Both the position numbers and the translations under genes were made by a program. DNA of 64,000 nt. Source: Methylumidiphilus sp963753955. GTDB lineage: Bacteria > Pseudomonadota > Gammaproteobacteria > Methylococcales > Methylococcaceae. Positions 30,056 to 39,326 of the stretch are shown in pieces (position 1 is the first letter of the stretch; every line of letters starts with the position of its first letter). The notes under the pieces are model-generated. The model ran no database searches. It saw only the letters and a list, made by a program, of their open reading frames with translations, and was not told where the DNA came from. The DNA lies in assembly GCA_963753955.1 (NCBI GenBank), contig CAVWEM010000013.1, forward strand, positions 1 to 64,000, read 5' to 3'.

Positions 30056-31336
30056 ATGAATGTACTCATCGTCGGCGGCGGTGGCCGCGAACATGCCCTG
30101 GCCTGGAAAGTGGCGCAATCCTCCTCGGTCCACAAAGTTTTCGTCGCGCCCGGCAACGCCGGCACCGCCTGGGAGTTCGGCGTGGAAAATGTACCCATCG
30201 AAGCCGACGACGTGGTCGCGCTGCGCTACTTCGCCCAGGAGCATGGCGTGGGGCTGACCATCGTTGGCCCCGAGGTGCCGTTGGTGGCGGGCATCGTCGA
30301 TGAATTCAACTCTGCAGGGCTGAAATGCTTCGGCCCCACGCAAGCCGCCGCCCAGTTGGAAGGCTCCAAGTCCTTCTGCAAGGATTTCCTCGCCCGCCAT
30401 GACATCCCCACCGCCGCCTACGCGACATTCTCCCATGTCATCCCGGCGGTGGAATATATTCGCCTGATGGGCGCGCCCATCGTGGTCAAGGCCGATGGGC
30501 TGGCGGCCGGCAAGGGCGTGGTAGTCGCCCGCACCGAGGACGAGGCCATCGCCGCCGTGGAGGACATGCTTTCCGGAAACGCCTTCGGCGAGGCGGGGAG
30601 CCGGGTGGTGGTCGAGGAGTTCCTGGAGGGCGAGGAGGCCAGCTTCATCGTCATGGCCGACGGCGTCCACGCCCTGCCCATGGCCACATCGCAAGACCAC
30701 AAGGCCCGCGACGACGGCGACACCGGCCCCAACACGGGCGGCATGGGTGCGTACTCCCCCGCGCCAGTGGTGACGGCAGACATCCACGCCAAAGTGATGC
30801 GCGAGGTCATCGCGCCGACCCTGGTCGGCATGGCGCAGGATGGCATTCCCTATACCGGCTTTTTATACGCCGGATTGATGATAAGCCCCGACGGGACTGT
30901 GAAAGTGCTGGAATTCAACTGCCGCTTCGGCGACCCGGAGACCCAGCCAATCATGATGCGGCTGGAAAGCGATTTGGCGTGGCTCTGCCTAGCCGCCCTG
31001 GACGGCACCCTGGATCATGTCGAGGCAAAATGGGATCCGCGTCCGGCTTTGGGCGTCGTGCTGGCGGCGGGCGGCTATCCTGGCGAATACCGCAAGGGCG
31101 ATATCATCTCCGGGCTGCCTGACAGCGGGGAAGCCGATGCCAAGGTCTTCGTGGCCCGTGCCCGCCAGCAGGGCGGACAGGCTGTCACCAGCGGTGGCCG
31201 GGTGCTGTGCGCCTGCGCATTGGGGGAAAACATAGCCCAGGCCCAGCGCAAGGCTTACGGACTCGCCGGGAAAATCCACTGGGATGGGATGTATTACCGC
31301 AAGGACATCGGCCATAAAGCCGTGGAAAGAGGCTAG
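30056..31336 (+). CDS. purD: phosphoribosylamine-glycine ligase PurD
   Basis: PurD makes glycinamide ribonucleotide from phosphoribosylamine, glycine and ATP, the second step of purine synthesis. The 426 residues match the ATP-grasp family: VLIVGGGGREHALAWK, the ATP-binding PIVVKADGLAAGKGVVVA, PNTGGMGAYSPAP and FNCRFGDPETQ. It is separated from msrA by three bases. The common partner purH is not in the window. Confidence 0.96.
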   Translation: MNVLIVGGGGREHALAWKVAQSSSVHKVFVAPGNAGTAWEFGVENVPIEADDVVALRYFAQEHGVGLTIVGPEVPLVAGIVDEFNSAGLKCFGPTQAAAQLEGSKSFCKDFLARHDIPTAAYATFSHVIPAVEYIRLMGAPIVVKADGLAAGKGVVVARTEDEAIAAVEDMLSGNAFGEAGSRVVVEEFLEGEEASFIVMADGVHALPMATSQDHKARDDGDTGPNTGGMGAYSPAPVVTADIHAKVMREVIAPTLVGMAQDGIPYTGFLYAGLMISPDGTVKVLEFNCRFGDPETQPIMMRLESDLAWLCLAALDGTLDHVEAKWDPRPALGVVLAAGGYPGEYRKGDIISGLPDSGEADAKVFVARARQQGGQAVTSGGRVLCACALGENIAQAQRKAYGLAGKIHWDGMYYRKDIGHKAVERG

Positions 31337-31339
31337 GCC

Positions 31340-31992
31340 ATGTTGGAGCGACTCTTGGCGGAAATGGGTTTGACAAAAATAGCCGCCCTGCCTGACAAAG
31401 GCCACGCCTTGCCTGGACGCGCCGAAAAGATGCCAGTCCCGGAAAGGCATTATGTGAACGGCCATCCCATGCTGCCGCCCCACCCTGAAGGCTTGGAAAC
31501 CGCCTTTTTCGCCATGGGCTGCTTCTGGGGCGCGGAGCGGCGCTTCTGGCAGCAGGCGGGCGTTTATTTGACCGCCGTAGGCTATGTGGGCGGCATGACC
31601 CCCAATCCGACTTATGAAGAGGTCTGCACCGGGCTGACCGGCCACACCGAAGCGGTACGGGTGGTTTTCGACCCGCGCATCATCAGTTACGGTGAATTGC
31701 TGCGGCTATTTTGGGAATCCCACGACCCCAGCCAGGGTATGCGCCAAGGCAATGACCGGGGCACCCAATACCGTTCGGCGATTGGGATTTGTTCGGACGG
31801 CCAGGAACTCCAGGCACGGGTTTCCTTGCGGTCGACCAGCAGCGCCTGGCGCAGTCGGGTTTTGGCCCCATCACCACGGAGATCATCGGCCAGCCTTTCG
31901 AGTTTTATTTTGCGGAAGGCTATCACCAGCAATATCTGGCAAAAAACCCAGACGGCTATTGCGGCTTGCGAGGAACGGGCGTAAGTTGTTGA
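31340..31992 (+). pseudogene. msrA: peptide methionine sulfoxide reductase MsrA, frameshifted
   Basis: MsrA reduces methionine-S-sulfoxide. The catalytic Cys lies in FFAMGCFWGAERRFW, with VGYVGGMTPNPTYEEVC, GHTEAVRVVFDP and the GNDRGTQYRSAI motif following. Between about 31810 and 31845 one base is missing, and the conserved end (GFGPITTEII, FYFAEGYHQQYL, NPDGYCGLRGTGVSC) continues in the next frame to 31992. Restored, the protein would be about 217 residues, the length of E. coli-type MsrA with its N-terminal extension. It probably shares a transcript with purD. Confidence 0.9.
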
Positions 31993-32133
31993 AGCTTTGA
32001 AAAAAAAGAGAATGCAGGGCAAACTGGCACCCTGCATAAAAAAGGAGGATTTGAAGCATTTCAGGCCGCAGATTTAGAATTTTCTAAATCAGCATGGAGC
32101 AATCATATCCTCTTAGCGCGTTTTATGAAATGT

Positions 32134-32166
32134 GGCAAATTGTCGCGCACCGGACGACAATTTGCC
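32134..32166. promoter_or_regulatory. perfect 12-bp palindrome upstream of regB
   Basis: ggcaaattgtcg (32134-32145) and cgacaatttgcc (32155-32166) are perfect inverted repeats around a nine-base spacer, ending 58 bases before the regB start. A GTCGC core resembling RegA/PrrA half sites is included. It is a candidate operator, perhaps for autoregulation. Elsewhere in the 31993-32224 gap there is a tgcagggc hairpin (about 32012-32030) flanked by A runs. Confidence 0.55.
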
Positions 32167-32224
32167 GGAAAAATGTGGCTTGTGCCGCAGGCTTTTAAAC
32201 CGGCCCGGGTGGTAGAATCACGGC

Positions 32225-33616
32225 ATGAATGACGAAACCTTAATCAGTATTCCCGAACCGGTCACCTCCGACAATTCCGCTTGGATGAACCTCAAGTGGA
32301 TGTTTGTCATGCGCAACCTGATCATCTGCGTGGAGGCGTTGAGCGTGTTCATCAGCGTCTACGGGCTGGACATCCCCCTGCACCAGGCGGCGCTGACCGG
32401 CATCATCACCTTGCAGTCGGGGCTTAACTGGTACACCTGGCTGCGCTTGGGCAACGAACGCCAAGTCACGGAAGGCGAGTTGGTGGTGCAATTGTGCTGC
32501 GACATCCTCGCCATCACCGGCATCCTCTACTTCACCGGCGGGGCGACCAACCCGCTCACCTGGTTTTACCTTCTACCTTTGATCATCGCCGCCACCGTGC
32601 TGCCGCAGACCTTCACTTGGTATCTGGTGATCTTCGCGTCCTCCGCCTACACGGTGCTGATGCGCTATTACGAGCCCTTGCCTAGGATTGTGCCGATGAC
32701 GCTGAGCGACATCGAAAACATCCCAGTGGATCACCAGGAACATCTGTTGATGAGTCAGCAGCAACATCTGATGATGGACCACCACGACATCCAGTTGCAC
32801 GTGTTTGGCATGTGGTTCGGTTTTGTGTTCAGCGCGGTGATGGTGGCCTATTTTGTGGTCGGCATCGCCGATTCCCTGCGCAAGCTCGACCGCAAACTGG
32901 CGACGGCACGCGAGCAGACGTTGCGCAACGAGCGCGTCGTCGCCCTCGGCACCTTGGCCGCCGGGGCGGCACATGAGATGGGGACGCCTTTGGGTACCAT
33001 GGCCATTCTCGTCCATGACTTGGAAAAAGAATACAAGCAACACTCCCATTCCCAGGATTTGTGCCTGAAGATGAAAATCCTGCGCGAACAGGTAGACCGC
33101 TGCAAGGCCGCCCTCTCGGTGATGTCGGCCTCTGCCGGGGCAGTCCGCGCCGAATCGGGCCGGATCATGACGATATCACGCTATCTCGACGAGGTTGTCG
33201 CCAACTGGCGCGAACAGGATTTGCCCACCCCGCTGAACTATCTGAAAACCGGTTACGAACCTTCACCCAATTTTTTGGCCGAGCGCACACTCACCCACGC
33301 CCTGGTAAACATACTCAACAATGGCGCCGACGTTTCCCCGCATCGTATCGACTTGCGGGCGCGCTGGACTCCCGAGAATGCGGTGCTGGATATTCTCGAC
33401 GAAGGGCCGGGCATATCGCCTGCGGTCTTCGCCCGCCTAGGCAAAGATCCGGTGTCTAGCAAGAAGGAGCATGGCCTGGGCGTGGGCTTGTTCCTGGCTT
33501 TCTCCGCCATCGAGCGCCTCGGCGGAAAGATCGACATGCAACCGCGCCCGGATCACCGCCGCGGCACCTTGACGCGCATCATCCTTCCCGTCTCTGATCG
33601 CCTAGGAGAGCAATGA
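32225..33616 (+). CDS. regB: redox sensor histidine kinase RegB/PrrB
   Basis: RegB senses the state of the respiratory chain and phosphorylates RegA. The 463-residue protein has about six membrane helices (residues 25-205). The quinone-binding heptapeptide GGATNPL (family GGXXNPF) follows helix 3. The H-box AAGAAHEMGTPLGT holds the phosphorylated His, and the redox Cys lies in EQVDRCKAAL. The ATPase domain ends the protein (NILNNGADVSP, DEGPGIS, GLGVGLFLAF). The ATGA overlap with regA shows coupling. A palindrome at 32134-32166 may control it. Confidence 0.93.
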   Translation: MNDETLISIPEPVTSDNSAWMNLKWMFVMRNLIICVEALSVFISVYGLDIPLHQAALTGIITLQSGLNWYTWLRLGNERQVTEGELVVQLCCDILAITGILYFTGGATNPLTWFYLLPLIIAATVLPQTFTWYLVIFASSAYTVLMRYYEPLPRIVPMTLSDIENIPVDHQEHLLMSQQQHLMMDHHDIQLHVFGMWFGFVFSAVMVAYFVVGIADSLRKLDRKLATAREQTLRNERVVALGTLAAGAAHEMGTPLGTMAILVHDLEKEYKQHSHSQDLCLKMKILREQVDRCKAALSVMSASAGAVRAESGRIMTISRYLDEVVANWREQDLPTPLNYLKTGYEPSPNFLAERTLTHALVNILNNGADVSPHRIDLRARWTPENAVLDILDEGPGISPAVFARLGKDPVSSKKEHGLGVGLFLAFSAIERLGGKIDMQPRPDHRRGTLTRIILPVSDRLGEQ

Positions 33617-34176
33617 ACATGCAAACCGTCTTGCCAGAAATTTCCGAACAACCCCGGGTTTTGCTGGTGGACGACGATGCCACCTTTTGCCTAGTTCTGA
33701 AAATGGCCATGGAAAAACGCGGCTTCGAAGTGTTCGTCGCCCACGACCTGGAAAGCGGCATCGAGCAGGCAGAGCAAGCCGAACCCGAATACGCCGTCAT
33801 CGACCTGCGCATTGGCTACGAATCCGGCCTGTCCCTGGTCAAGCGCTTGGTCGAGCTGGATGACAACACCCGCATCGTGATGCTGACCGGCTTCGCCAGC
33901 ATCGCCACGGCGGTGGAGGCGATCAAACTCGGCGCGACCCACTACCTAACCAAGCCCGCCGACGCCGACGAAATTGTCGCCGCCCTGCACAAGGACGAAG
34001 GCGACGACAGCGTCGAAATCAAAGACAAGCCGCTATCGGTCAAGCGTCTGGAATGGGAGCATTTGCAAAAGGTGCTGGTCGAGCACGAAGGCAACATCTC
34101 CGCCGCCGCCCGCGCCCTAGGGATGCACCGTCGCACCTTGCAGCGCAAGCTGGAGAAGAGGCCGGTGAAAGACTGA
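33613..34176 (+). CDS. regA: response regulator RegA/PrrA
   Basis: RegA is the DNA-binding partner of RegB, controlling respiratory, electron-transfer and, in some species, carbon or nitrogen fixation genes. The receiver domain has the acidic pocket LLVDDDATF, the phosphorylated Asp in YAVIDLRIGYESG, and the Lys in YLTKPADADE. The C-terminal Fis-type helix-turn-helix reads GNISAAARALGMHRRTLQRK, nearly identical across the family. The start at 33613 overlaps regB; a second in-frame ATG at 33619 is possible. It is convergent with livM. Confidence 0.93.
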   Translation: MNMQTVLPEISEQPRVLLVDDDATFCLVLKMAMEKRGFEVFVAHDLESGIEQAEQAEPEYAVIDLRIGYESGLSLVKRLVELDDNTRIVMLTGFASIATAVEAIKLGATHYLTKPADADEIVAALHKDEGDDSVEIKDKPLSVKRLEWEHLQKVLVEHEGNISAAARALGMHRRTLQRKLEKRPVKD

Positions 34177-34220
34177 GCGCCGGTTCGGAGGGCATATCGC
34201 CCAAGCCCCGCTCAGGCTGG

Positions 34221-35072
34221 CTAACCCGGCCTGTCGCGCTGCAAGAAAACCACCAGCACTAAAGCCGCGCCATACAACATCTGCCGGACATTGGCGGCGA
34301 TGCCGGAAGGCAGGCCGACGAAGCGCAGGGCTTCCGGCACCAGTATCATGAACGCCGCAGCGGCAAGGCTGCCCCACAGATTGCCCATGCCGCCGACGAT
34401 GATGATCGACAGGATGAAAATAGATTCGTGGATCGTGAAACTGCTGGGGTCGATGAACGAGACATAATGGGCATACAGTGCGCCGGGGATTGCCGCCAGC
34501 ATCGCGCCGAGGATGAATGATTGGAGTTTGGCGAGGCTTACATTCTTGCCTAGGCTTTGGCAGAAGATTTCATCCTCGCTGATGGCGACGAGTATCCGGC
34601 CCAAGGCGGAGGCTTTGAGATTCCGCGCCAGCCAAAACACCGCCGCGTAGAACGCGCCCGCCAGCAATACCCATTGCCATTTTTCCGTCAGCGGATAATC
34701 GAACACCGAAACCGGCGGAATTCCCGGAATGCCCAACGGCCCGCGAGTCAAATCCATCCAGTTGTTCATCACCGAAAACAAGATGACGCCCATGCCCATC
34801 GTGCAGATGATGAAATAATCTTCCACCGTCCGCAACGCGACCAAAGCCACCGGCAGAGCCACCATGCCTGCCGCCGCCATGCCTAAGGGTAAATTGATCC
34901 ACAACGGCCAATCGTAGCGCGTGGCAAGTATCGCAGTAGTATAAGCACCAACGCCAAAGAAACCGGCTTGGGCTAGGGAAATCAATTGTGTAAATCCCGA
35001 GGCGACATTCAGGCTCAATGCCACCATGCCATAGATGAAGACGAAGACGAAGAGATGGAGCAGATAGTCCAA
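34221..35072 (-). CDS. livM: branched-chain-amino-acid-type ABC permease LivM
   Basis: LivM is the second inner-membrane permease of Liv/urea-type importers. The protein (about 283 residues) has eight or so membrane segments and the family loop AISEDEIFCQSLGKNVSLAK plus IIVGGMGNLWGSLAAAAF. No ATG stands at the conserved start; TTG at 35072, two bases after the livH stop, is chosen because homology begins there. Last gene of the liv cluster; it faces regA. Confidence 0.88.
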   Translation of the reverse strand: MDYLLHLFVFVFIYGMVALSLNVASGFTQLISLAQAGFFGVGAYTTAILATRYDWPLWINLPLGMAAAGMVALPVALVALRTVEDYFIICTMGMGVILFSVMNNWMDLTRGPLGIPGIPPVSVFDYPLTEKWQWVLLAGAFYAAVFWLARNLKASALGRILVAISEDEIFCQSLGKNVSLAKLQSFILGAMLAAIPGALYAHYVSFIDPSSFTIHESIFILSIIIVGGMGNLWGSLAAAAFMILVPEALRFVGLPSGIAANVRQMLYGAALVLVVFLQRDRPG

Positions 35073-35074
35073 TC

Positions 35075-35935
35075 TTAGACCTCGATTTTCTTGAGACGGC
35101 GACCTCTGAAGCCTAGGGGTTTCCAGATTAGGAAGGCGATGAGGATGGTAAAGGATATGGCATCCATCCACTTTGCATCAAGGAAAAAAGCAGCCAAATG
35201 TTGTGTGATAGCCAGAATCAGGGATGCGCCAACAAAGCTCAGAAAAGTTTCGCTACCGCTGATAATCATCACGATGACTCCATTTAACAACAAGCGGAAA
35301 CCCATCATCGGTGTCATTTCCGAATCGAAAGCCAAAAGGATTCCGCCTGCTGCGCCCACAGCAGAACCGATAGCGATAGACCACCAAGTAATTAGATTTA
35401 TATCCATACCAAGTAATAGGCATAAATCTGGATTACTCGCCACACCACGAATTGCTCGTCCTAACTTCGTTATCCATAGCAACATCATTGTACTCACGAA
35501 CAGAGCACCGCCTATGACGATTATCATCTCCTGCGTACCGGTTATATATGCGTCGCCGTAGCGATAGCCTAAGGCAATTGGGTGCTGACTCAAAAGTAAA
35601 GTTTCCTCCCCAAAAACCAGTGCAATACAATTTTGTAAAACGACATATAAGCCTATAGATGCCACCAATCCGACCCAGCCTTTGGTTCCATTTCGTAGCT
35701 TGCGAAACAACATTTTTTCCATGGTAAAGAAACCAGCCGCAACGGTGGCAGTTGCTATGCACGAAGCGTAAAGCAGCGGTATACCAGCTTGATAGTTGAG
35801 CCAATAGCAAGCGTAGGCACCGAAGGTAATTGCCGCGGCATGGGAAATATAAAAGGTTTTCGTAGGGGCGTAGACCAGCCAGAAAGAAATGGCAATAAGA
35901 CAGTAAAGACAAGCCGCCGACAGAGCGTTGACCAG
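35075..35935 (-). CDS. livH: branched-chain-amino-acid-type ABC permease LivH
   Basis: LivH is the first permease of the importer. Homology starts at LLVNALSAACLYCLIAISF and continues through the loop region ATVAAGFFTMEKMLFRKLR to the usual AFDSEMTPMMGFRLLLNGVI segment. No ATG, GTG or TTG exists in frame between the livK stop and the conserved region; CTG at 35935 is given as the start. GTG at 35948 would be natural if one C of the ccc run near 35942-35945 were extra. ATG 35722 would lose two membrane helices. Confidence 0.8.
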   Translation of the reverse strand: MVNALSAACLYCLIAISFWLVYAPTKTFYISHAAAITFGAYACYWLNYQAGIPLLYASCIATATVAAGFFTMEKMLFRKLRNGTKGWVGLVASIGLYVVLQNCIALVFGEETLLLSQHPIALGYRYGDAYITGTQEMIIVIGGALFVSTMMLLWITKLGRAIRGVASNPDLCLLLGMDINLITWWSIAIGSAVGAAGGILLAFDSEMTPMMGFRLLLNGVIVMIISGSETFLSFVGASLILAITQHLAAFFLDAKWMDAISFTILIAFLIWKPLGFRGRRLKKIEV

Positions 35936-35950
35936 AAGCCTGGGCCACGT

Positions 35951-37105
35951 CTATTTCGCCAGCCACACGAAATGACCATCCTTTACCGTCTTGAATACAA
36001 CTTTGCGGATGACATCGCCGTTCTCATCGAAGCGAATATCACCAGTCACGCCGTGATAACTTCCTACATGATCGAGATAATCCCTTATTTTCTCCCCAGT
36101 CACCTTTCCTGCGCGCTTAGCCGAGTTAACGCCATGACAGACCAGCATAAACGCATCGTAGGCGTGGGACTCCATCCAGCCTGGCTCATAGCTAAATCGT
36201 TTTTGAAACGCATCAACGAATGCCTTGGTAGTTTTATCCGCCGACGCGGCATCGAAGCTTGTTGCCAGTGGGTACACGATGCCTTCCGCCGCAGCACCGG
36301 CAAGCTTAATCAGATTTTCGTCCTCAATAGCGGTAGCTCCGATAAATTGGGCTTTTATTCCGAACTCGCTCGCTGTGCGCAAAATAGCGGCAGTATCTTT
36401 GTAATAACCCGCAATGTAGATCACATCCGCACCTGCTGCAATCAAGGGTGTCACAATGGTACGCCAATCAGTGGTTGTATCTTGGTAAGCGGTTCTCAGC
36501 ACAACTTTACGGTCATCTCCTGTAAAATATTGGGTGAATATGTCGGCTATACCATTTCCGTAATCGTTGTTAAGTAGAAGCAATGCGGCTCTCTTGAATC
36601 GTTTGGAAACAGCGAACTCGGCTGCCGCCTTGCCTTCCGTGAGGTCGCTTGGCCAGATGCGGTAGATAAATTTTCCGGCATTAGTAATGGCTGGTGCGGA
36701 GGAACAGGGGGACAGCAATACCACTTGATTTGCTTCCGCAATTGATGCCACTGGCAGAGTCACCGCGCTGACAGCATCACCAACCACGGCTGGAACCTTA
36801 TCCACTGAAATTAACTTCTGTGCCGCCGAAATTCCATCTTTGGCGTTCGCTTTGGAATCTTCGAAGATAGCAGAAACCTTTCGATTAGCCTCTGGCAGGG
36901 TATTGCAGTCGTCAACGGCTATCTCGATAGCTCGGCGTCCTTTTTGACCATAGGACGAAGCATCGCCGGTCATAGGAAACAGCACCCCAATTTTTTGGAC
37001 ATTGTCGCTGTCAGCTTGTCGTTTTGCTATGCTAGGAAACGGCATCAAGCATATAGCAATGATAACGATATTAGCGACCCTCAATTGATACTGCTTTAAA
37101 CTCAT
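35951..37105 (-). CDS. livK: periplasmic ligand-binding protein LivK-type
   Basis: The 384-residue protein has a Sec signal (VANIVIIAICLMPFPSIA) and a type I periplasmic-binding fold: KIGVLFPMTGDASSYGQKGR, VPAVVGDAVSAVTLPVASIA, VLLSPCSSAPAITN, and YDAFMLVCHGVNSA. It would capture the substrate for LivHM. The ligand cannot be read from sequence; amino acids, amides and urea are all used by relatives. It is unusual in following a TIR-domain gene by 60 bp rather than standing first in the operon. Confidence 0.9.
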   Translation of the reverse strand: MSLKQYQLRVANIVIIAICLMPFPSIAKRQADSDNVQKIGVLFPMTGDASSYGQKGRRAIEIAVDDCNTLPEANRKVSAIFEDSKANAKDGISAAQKLISVDKVPAVVGDAVSAVTLPVASIAEANQVVLLSPCSSAPAITNAGKFIYRIWPSDLTEGKAAAEFAVSKRFKRAALLLLNNDYGNGIADIFTQYFTGDDRKVVLRTAYQDTTTDWRTIVTPLIAAGADVIYIAGYYKDTAAILRTASEFGIKAQFIGATAIEDENLIKLAGAAAEGIVYPLATSFDAASADKTTKAFVDAFQKRFSYEPGWMESHAYDAFMLVCHGVNSAKRAGKVTGEKIRDYLDHVGSYHGVTGDIRFDENGDVIRKVVFKTVKDGHFVWLAK

Positions 37106-37165
37106 ATGGAAATTCTCAAAAAAAGCCTAAAAATATTAATGTATTAACTATTGGGAACTACGTGG

Positions 37166-38521
37166 TTAGTATAGTTTTTCAATATTATATTTATCAACAA
37201 AAAACCTCTCCTTTGGCGATCCCTCTAACAGCTCCTCGACAATAGCGTTTAGTGCTTGAAAATGCTCGAAAAACGGTTTGTATGGATGACTATTGATTTC
37301 AGATTTACATGCATCATTAAGTGAAGGATTAAAAAAGGTGACATGACCCCATGCAGAATTCATTTTTTTATTAGGCCTACTGTTGCGCTTAGCCCATTCG
37401 GAATTAAAACTAGAGTCCATTATCATTTTCATGGGGTGAGGCGCTAGAGATTCGGTATAAGCAAATTCTAAATAACTATTATATGTAAGATCCGGCCAGC
37501 CCCTTGAGTTCATTATAATATTTAACTTTTCTAGCGATGTGAAATACAAGCACCCCCCTTTTAAGGCGGCCTTCTCGAAGCTGTTACGACGTTGACTTAA
37601 GATTCTTTTTTTAATCGGCGCAGACGTAAGCCCTGCCAACCTAGTGGAATGATAAGCAAAATCAAGCTCTTTATAAGCTTTAGCATCAATAGCACTTTCA
37701 AAGATAACGAGGCGCATCTTGGTTGTGGGATCAAAATTTGAAAATTCGGAGTCATACTCCATAAGATAATTAGGTTTTATATATGCTTCGGCAACAAGGA
37801 GAGGAGATTTAAATAATGTCCAAAGCAGTTTATTATTTGCTTTTTTTGCCATGTTAACAGAAATCTGTTCATATTCAGCCCTCGGCACCATGCAGATCCA
37901 AGGGCCATTTTCTGTCAATGCATTATAATGGTAATTTATAGCCAGATCTGTTAACTCGCCTTTAGCGGTCGTATGCCTTGTTTTCGTCAGGTGGTTGAAT
38001 TTGTCAATATATTTTTGAAAGGCGTCAGGATCACTCTCAAATGGATTGATAGATAACATTTTTTCTTTCGTTATCCGAATAGCATAATTTAAAATATCAT
38101 TTCTTGACCAAGCATCAATCAGCACGGGCTTCTGCAAAAACGGCGTTTCCTTCCACTTGTCACAATCTTTTGTTAGCCGTAATGGTATTATATTTATTGG
38201 TGATTTTTTGGATCTATGTTGTTTGTCATAAAAAACCGCGAGTTCAGAAATGCACCATATACTACTAAAATAGTTATTAGAAATACAGGCTATGAATATC
38301 TCGGTGGTGTATATATCTTTTTGCAGTGTCTCCCAGATGTTTTCGCCTGCCTTAAGTCGTTGTTCAATCTGATCAGCAGCAGCCGAAGTATATCTTATAT
38401 CGTAGTCCGTTGTATTCAAGCAGGCCGTTGGAAATACGGCATCAAGAAAAGCCGACACCAAATCTTTGTCTAGCGAAGAATGACTCACAAAAATTGTTTT
38501 TTTTGTCATGCCAATTACCAA
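37166..38521 (-). CDS. TIR-domain protein with an unassigned C-terminal region
   Basis: Residues 8-130 form a TIR domain: TIFVSHSSLDKDLVSAFLDA, a central helix, then IFIACISNNYFSSIWCISEL with the putative catalytic Glu at position 93 of the NADase TIR group. Residues 150-451 match nothing I know; they contain SKEL-free mixed alpha/beta sequence such as MRLVIFESAIDAKAYKELDF and AWGHVTFFNPSLND. The gene is visibly AT-richer than its neighbours, suggesting transfer. It stands 23 bp after a radical-SAM gene and 60 bp before livK, on the same strand. ATG 38509 is an alternative start. NAD cleavage or defence signalling is inferred only from the domain. Confidence 0.82.
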   Translation of the reverse strand: MVIGMTKKTIFVSHSSLDKDLVSAFLDAVFPTACLNTTDYDIRYTSAAADQIEQRLKAGENIWETLQKDIYTTEIFIACISNNYFSSIWCISELAVFYDKQHRSKKSPINIIPLRLTKDCDKWKETPFLQKPVLIDAWSRNDILNYAIRITKEKMLSINPFESDPDAFQKYIDKFNHLTKTRHTTAKGELTDLAINYHYNALTENGPWICMVPRAEYEQISVNMAKKANNKLLWTLFKSPLLVAEAYIKPNYLMEYDSEFSNFDPTTKMRLVIFESAIDAKAYKELDFAYHSTRLAGLTSAPIKKRILSQRRNSFEKAALKGGCLYFTSLEKLNIIMNSRGWPDLTYNSYLEFAYTESLAPHPMKMIMDSSFNSEWAKRNSRPNKKMNSAWGHVTFFNPSLNDACKSEINSHPYKPFFEHFQALNAIVEELLEGSPKERFFVDKYNIEKLY

Positions 38522-38544
38522 CTATTAGATATTATTGCCTACAA

Positions 38545-39324
38545 TTAAGCAGCCAGATGAAACAAGTTGATATTGGATCTATCGTTTCTGAGTTTTCCGT
38601 CAAAACTCACTGTACACATCCCAGAAAGCGTTTGTTTTTGCTGCATCTCCTGGCCATCGACCACATACTGAAATCGATCCTCGGCAAGTCGCACATCTTG
38701 CTGGTTTTGCAATGCTTCGACGCAAACCTCCAATTCCTGGGTGAATGTTTCTGGCTGGATATGAGTGCTTGCTCTACCTGAGGGGAGAAGCGGTCGTATT
38801 ATTAGTGCGGCATCGATATTGCGACAGAAATCGGCCACTGCCTTAATATCCACAAGATTACCTTGAGAAACCACACAGCTCACCTCTAGCGGCACGGAGA
38901 GATTACGCAGGGCTGCAATTGCTTTTATAGCATCCTGCCACGCTTTAGTATACCCGCGACGGGCATTATGGGTTTGTTCATCCATTGAATCTAAGCTAAT
39001 TTGTGCGACAGAAAGGCGGCTAAAAACCTGCGGAAACTGTTTCGCCAATCCTTCAACTCGAAAGCCATTTGAAAGAATGCTGGTTGACAGATTTATTGCT
39101 TGTGCCCCCGCTAAAAGCTCCGTGGCGTATTTATAGGTGAAAGGCTCACCACCGGTCAGGTGGATGCTTTCAAGTCCTTTACGCTGGAGAGATTCAAGAA
39201 CCTCTAACCATTGTGCTGGTGTATATTCGTTTGCCAACGATCCTTTACCCGAATCGTTGAAACAATAAAAACAGCGCTGATTGCAGCGTTTGGTGACTTC
39301 GATATTTAAATGTCTGATATTCAT
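38545..39324 (-). CDS. radical-SAM enzyme
   Basis: The 259-residue protein starts with the 4Fe-4S/SAM motif CNQRCFYC (CX3CX2C, residues 14-21), followed by the SAM-binding HLTGGEPFTYKYA, ISLDSMDEQTHNARRG and a LEVSCVVSQGNL strand. This is the peptide- and small-molecule-modifying group. It ends soon after GMCTVSFDGKL, where SPASM domains usually continue with more Cys residues, so any auxiliary cluster domain is short or truncated. It begins two bases after livF and thus looks like an original member of this transcript. No precursor peptide gene is visible next to it. Confidence 0.87.
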   Translation of the reverse strand: MNIRHLNIEVTKRCNQRCFYCFNDSGKGSLANEYTPAQWLEVLESLQRKGLESIHLTGGEPFTYKYATELLAGAQAINLSTSILSNGFRVEGLAKQFPQVFSRLSVAQISLDSMDEQTHNARRGYTKAWQDAIKAIAALRNLSVPLEVSCVVSQGNLVDIKAVADFCRNIDAALIIRPLLPSGRASTHIQPETFTQELEVCVEALQNQQDVRLAEDRFQYVVDGQEMQQKQTLSGMCTVSFDGKLRNDRSNINLFHLAA

Positions 39325-39326
39325 AG

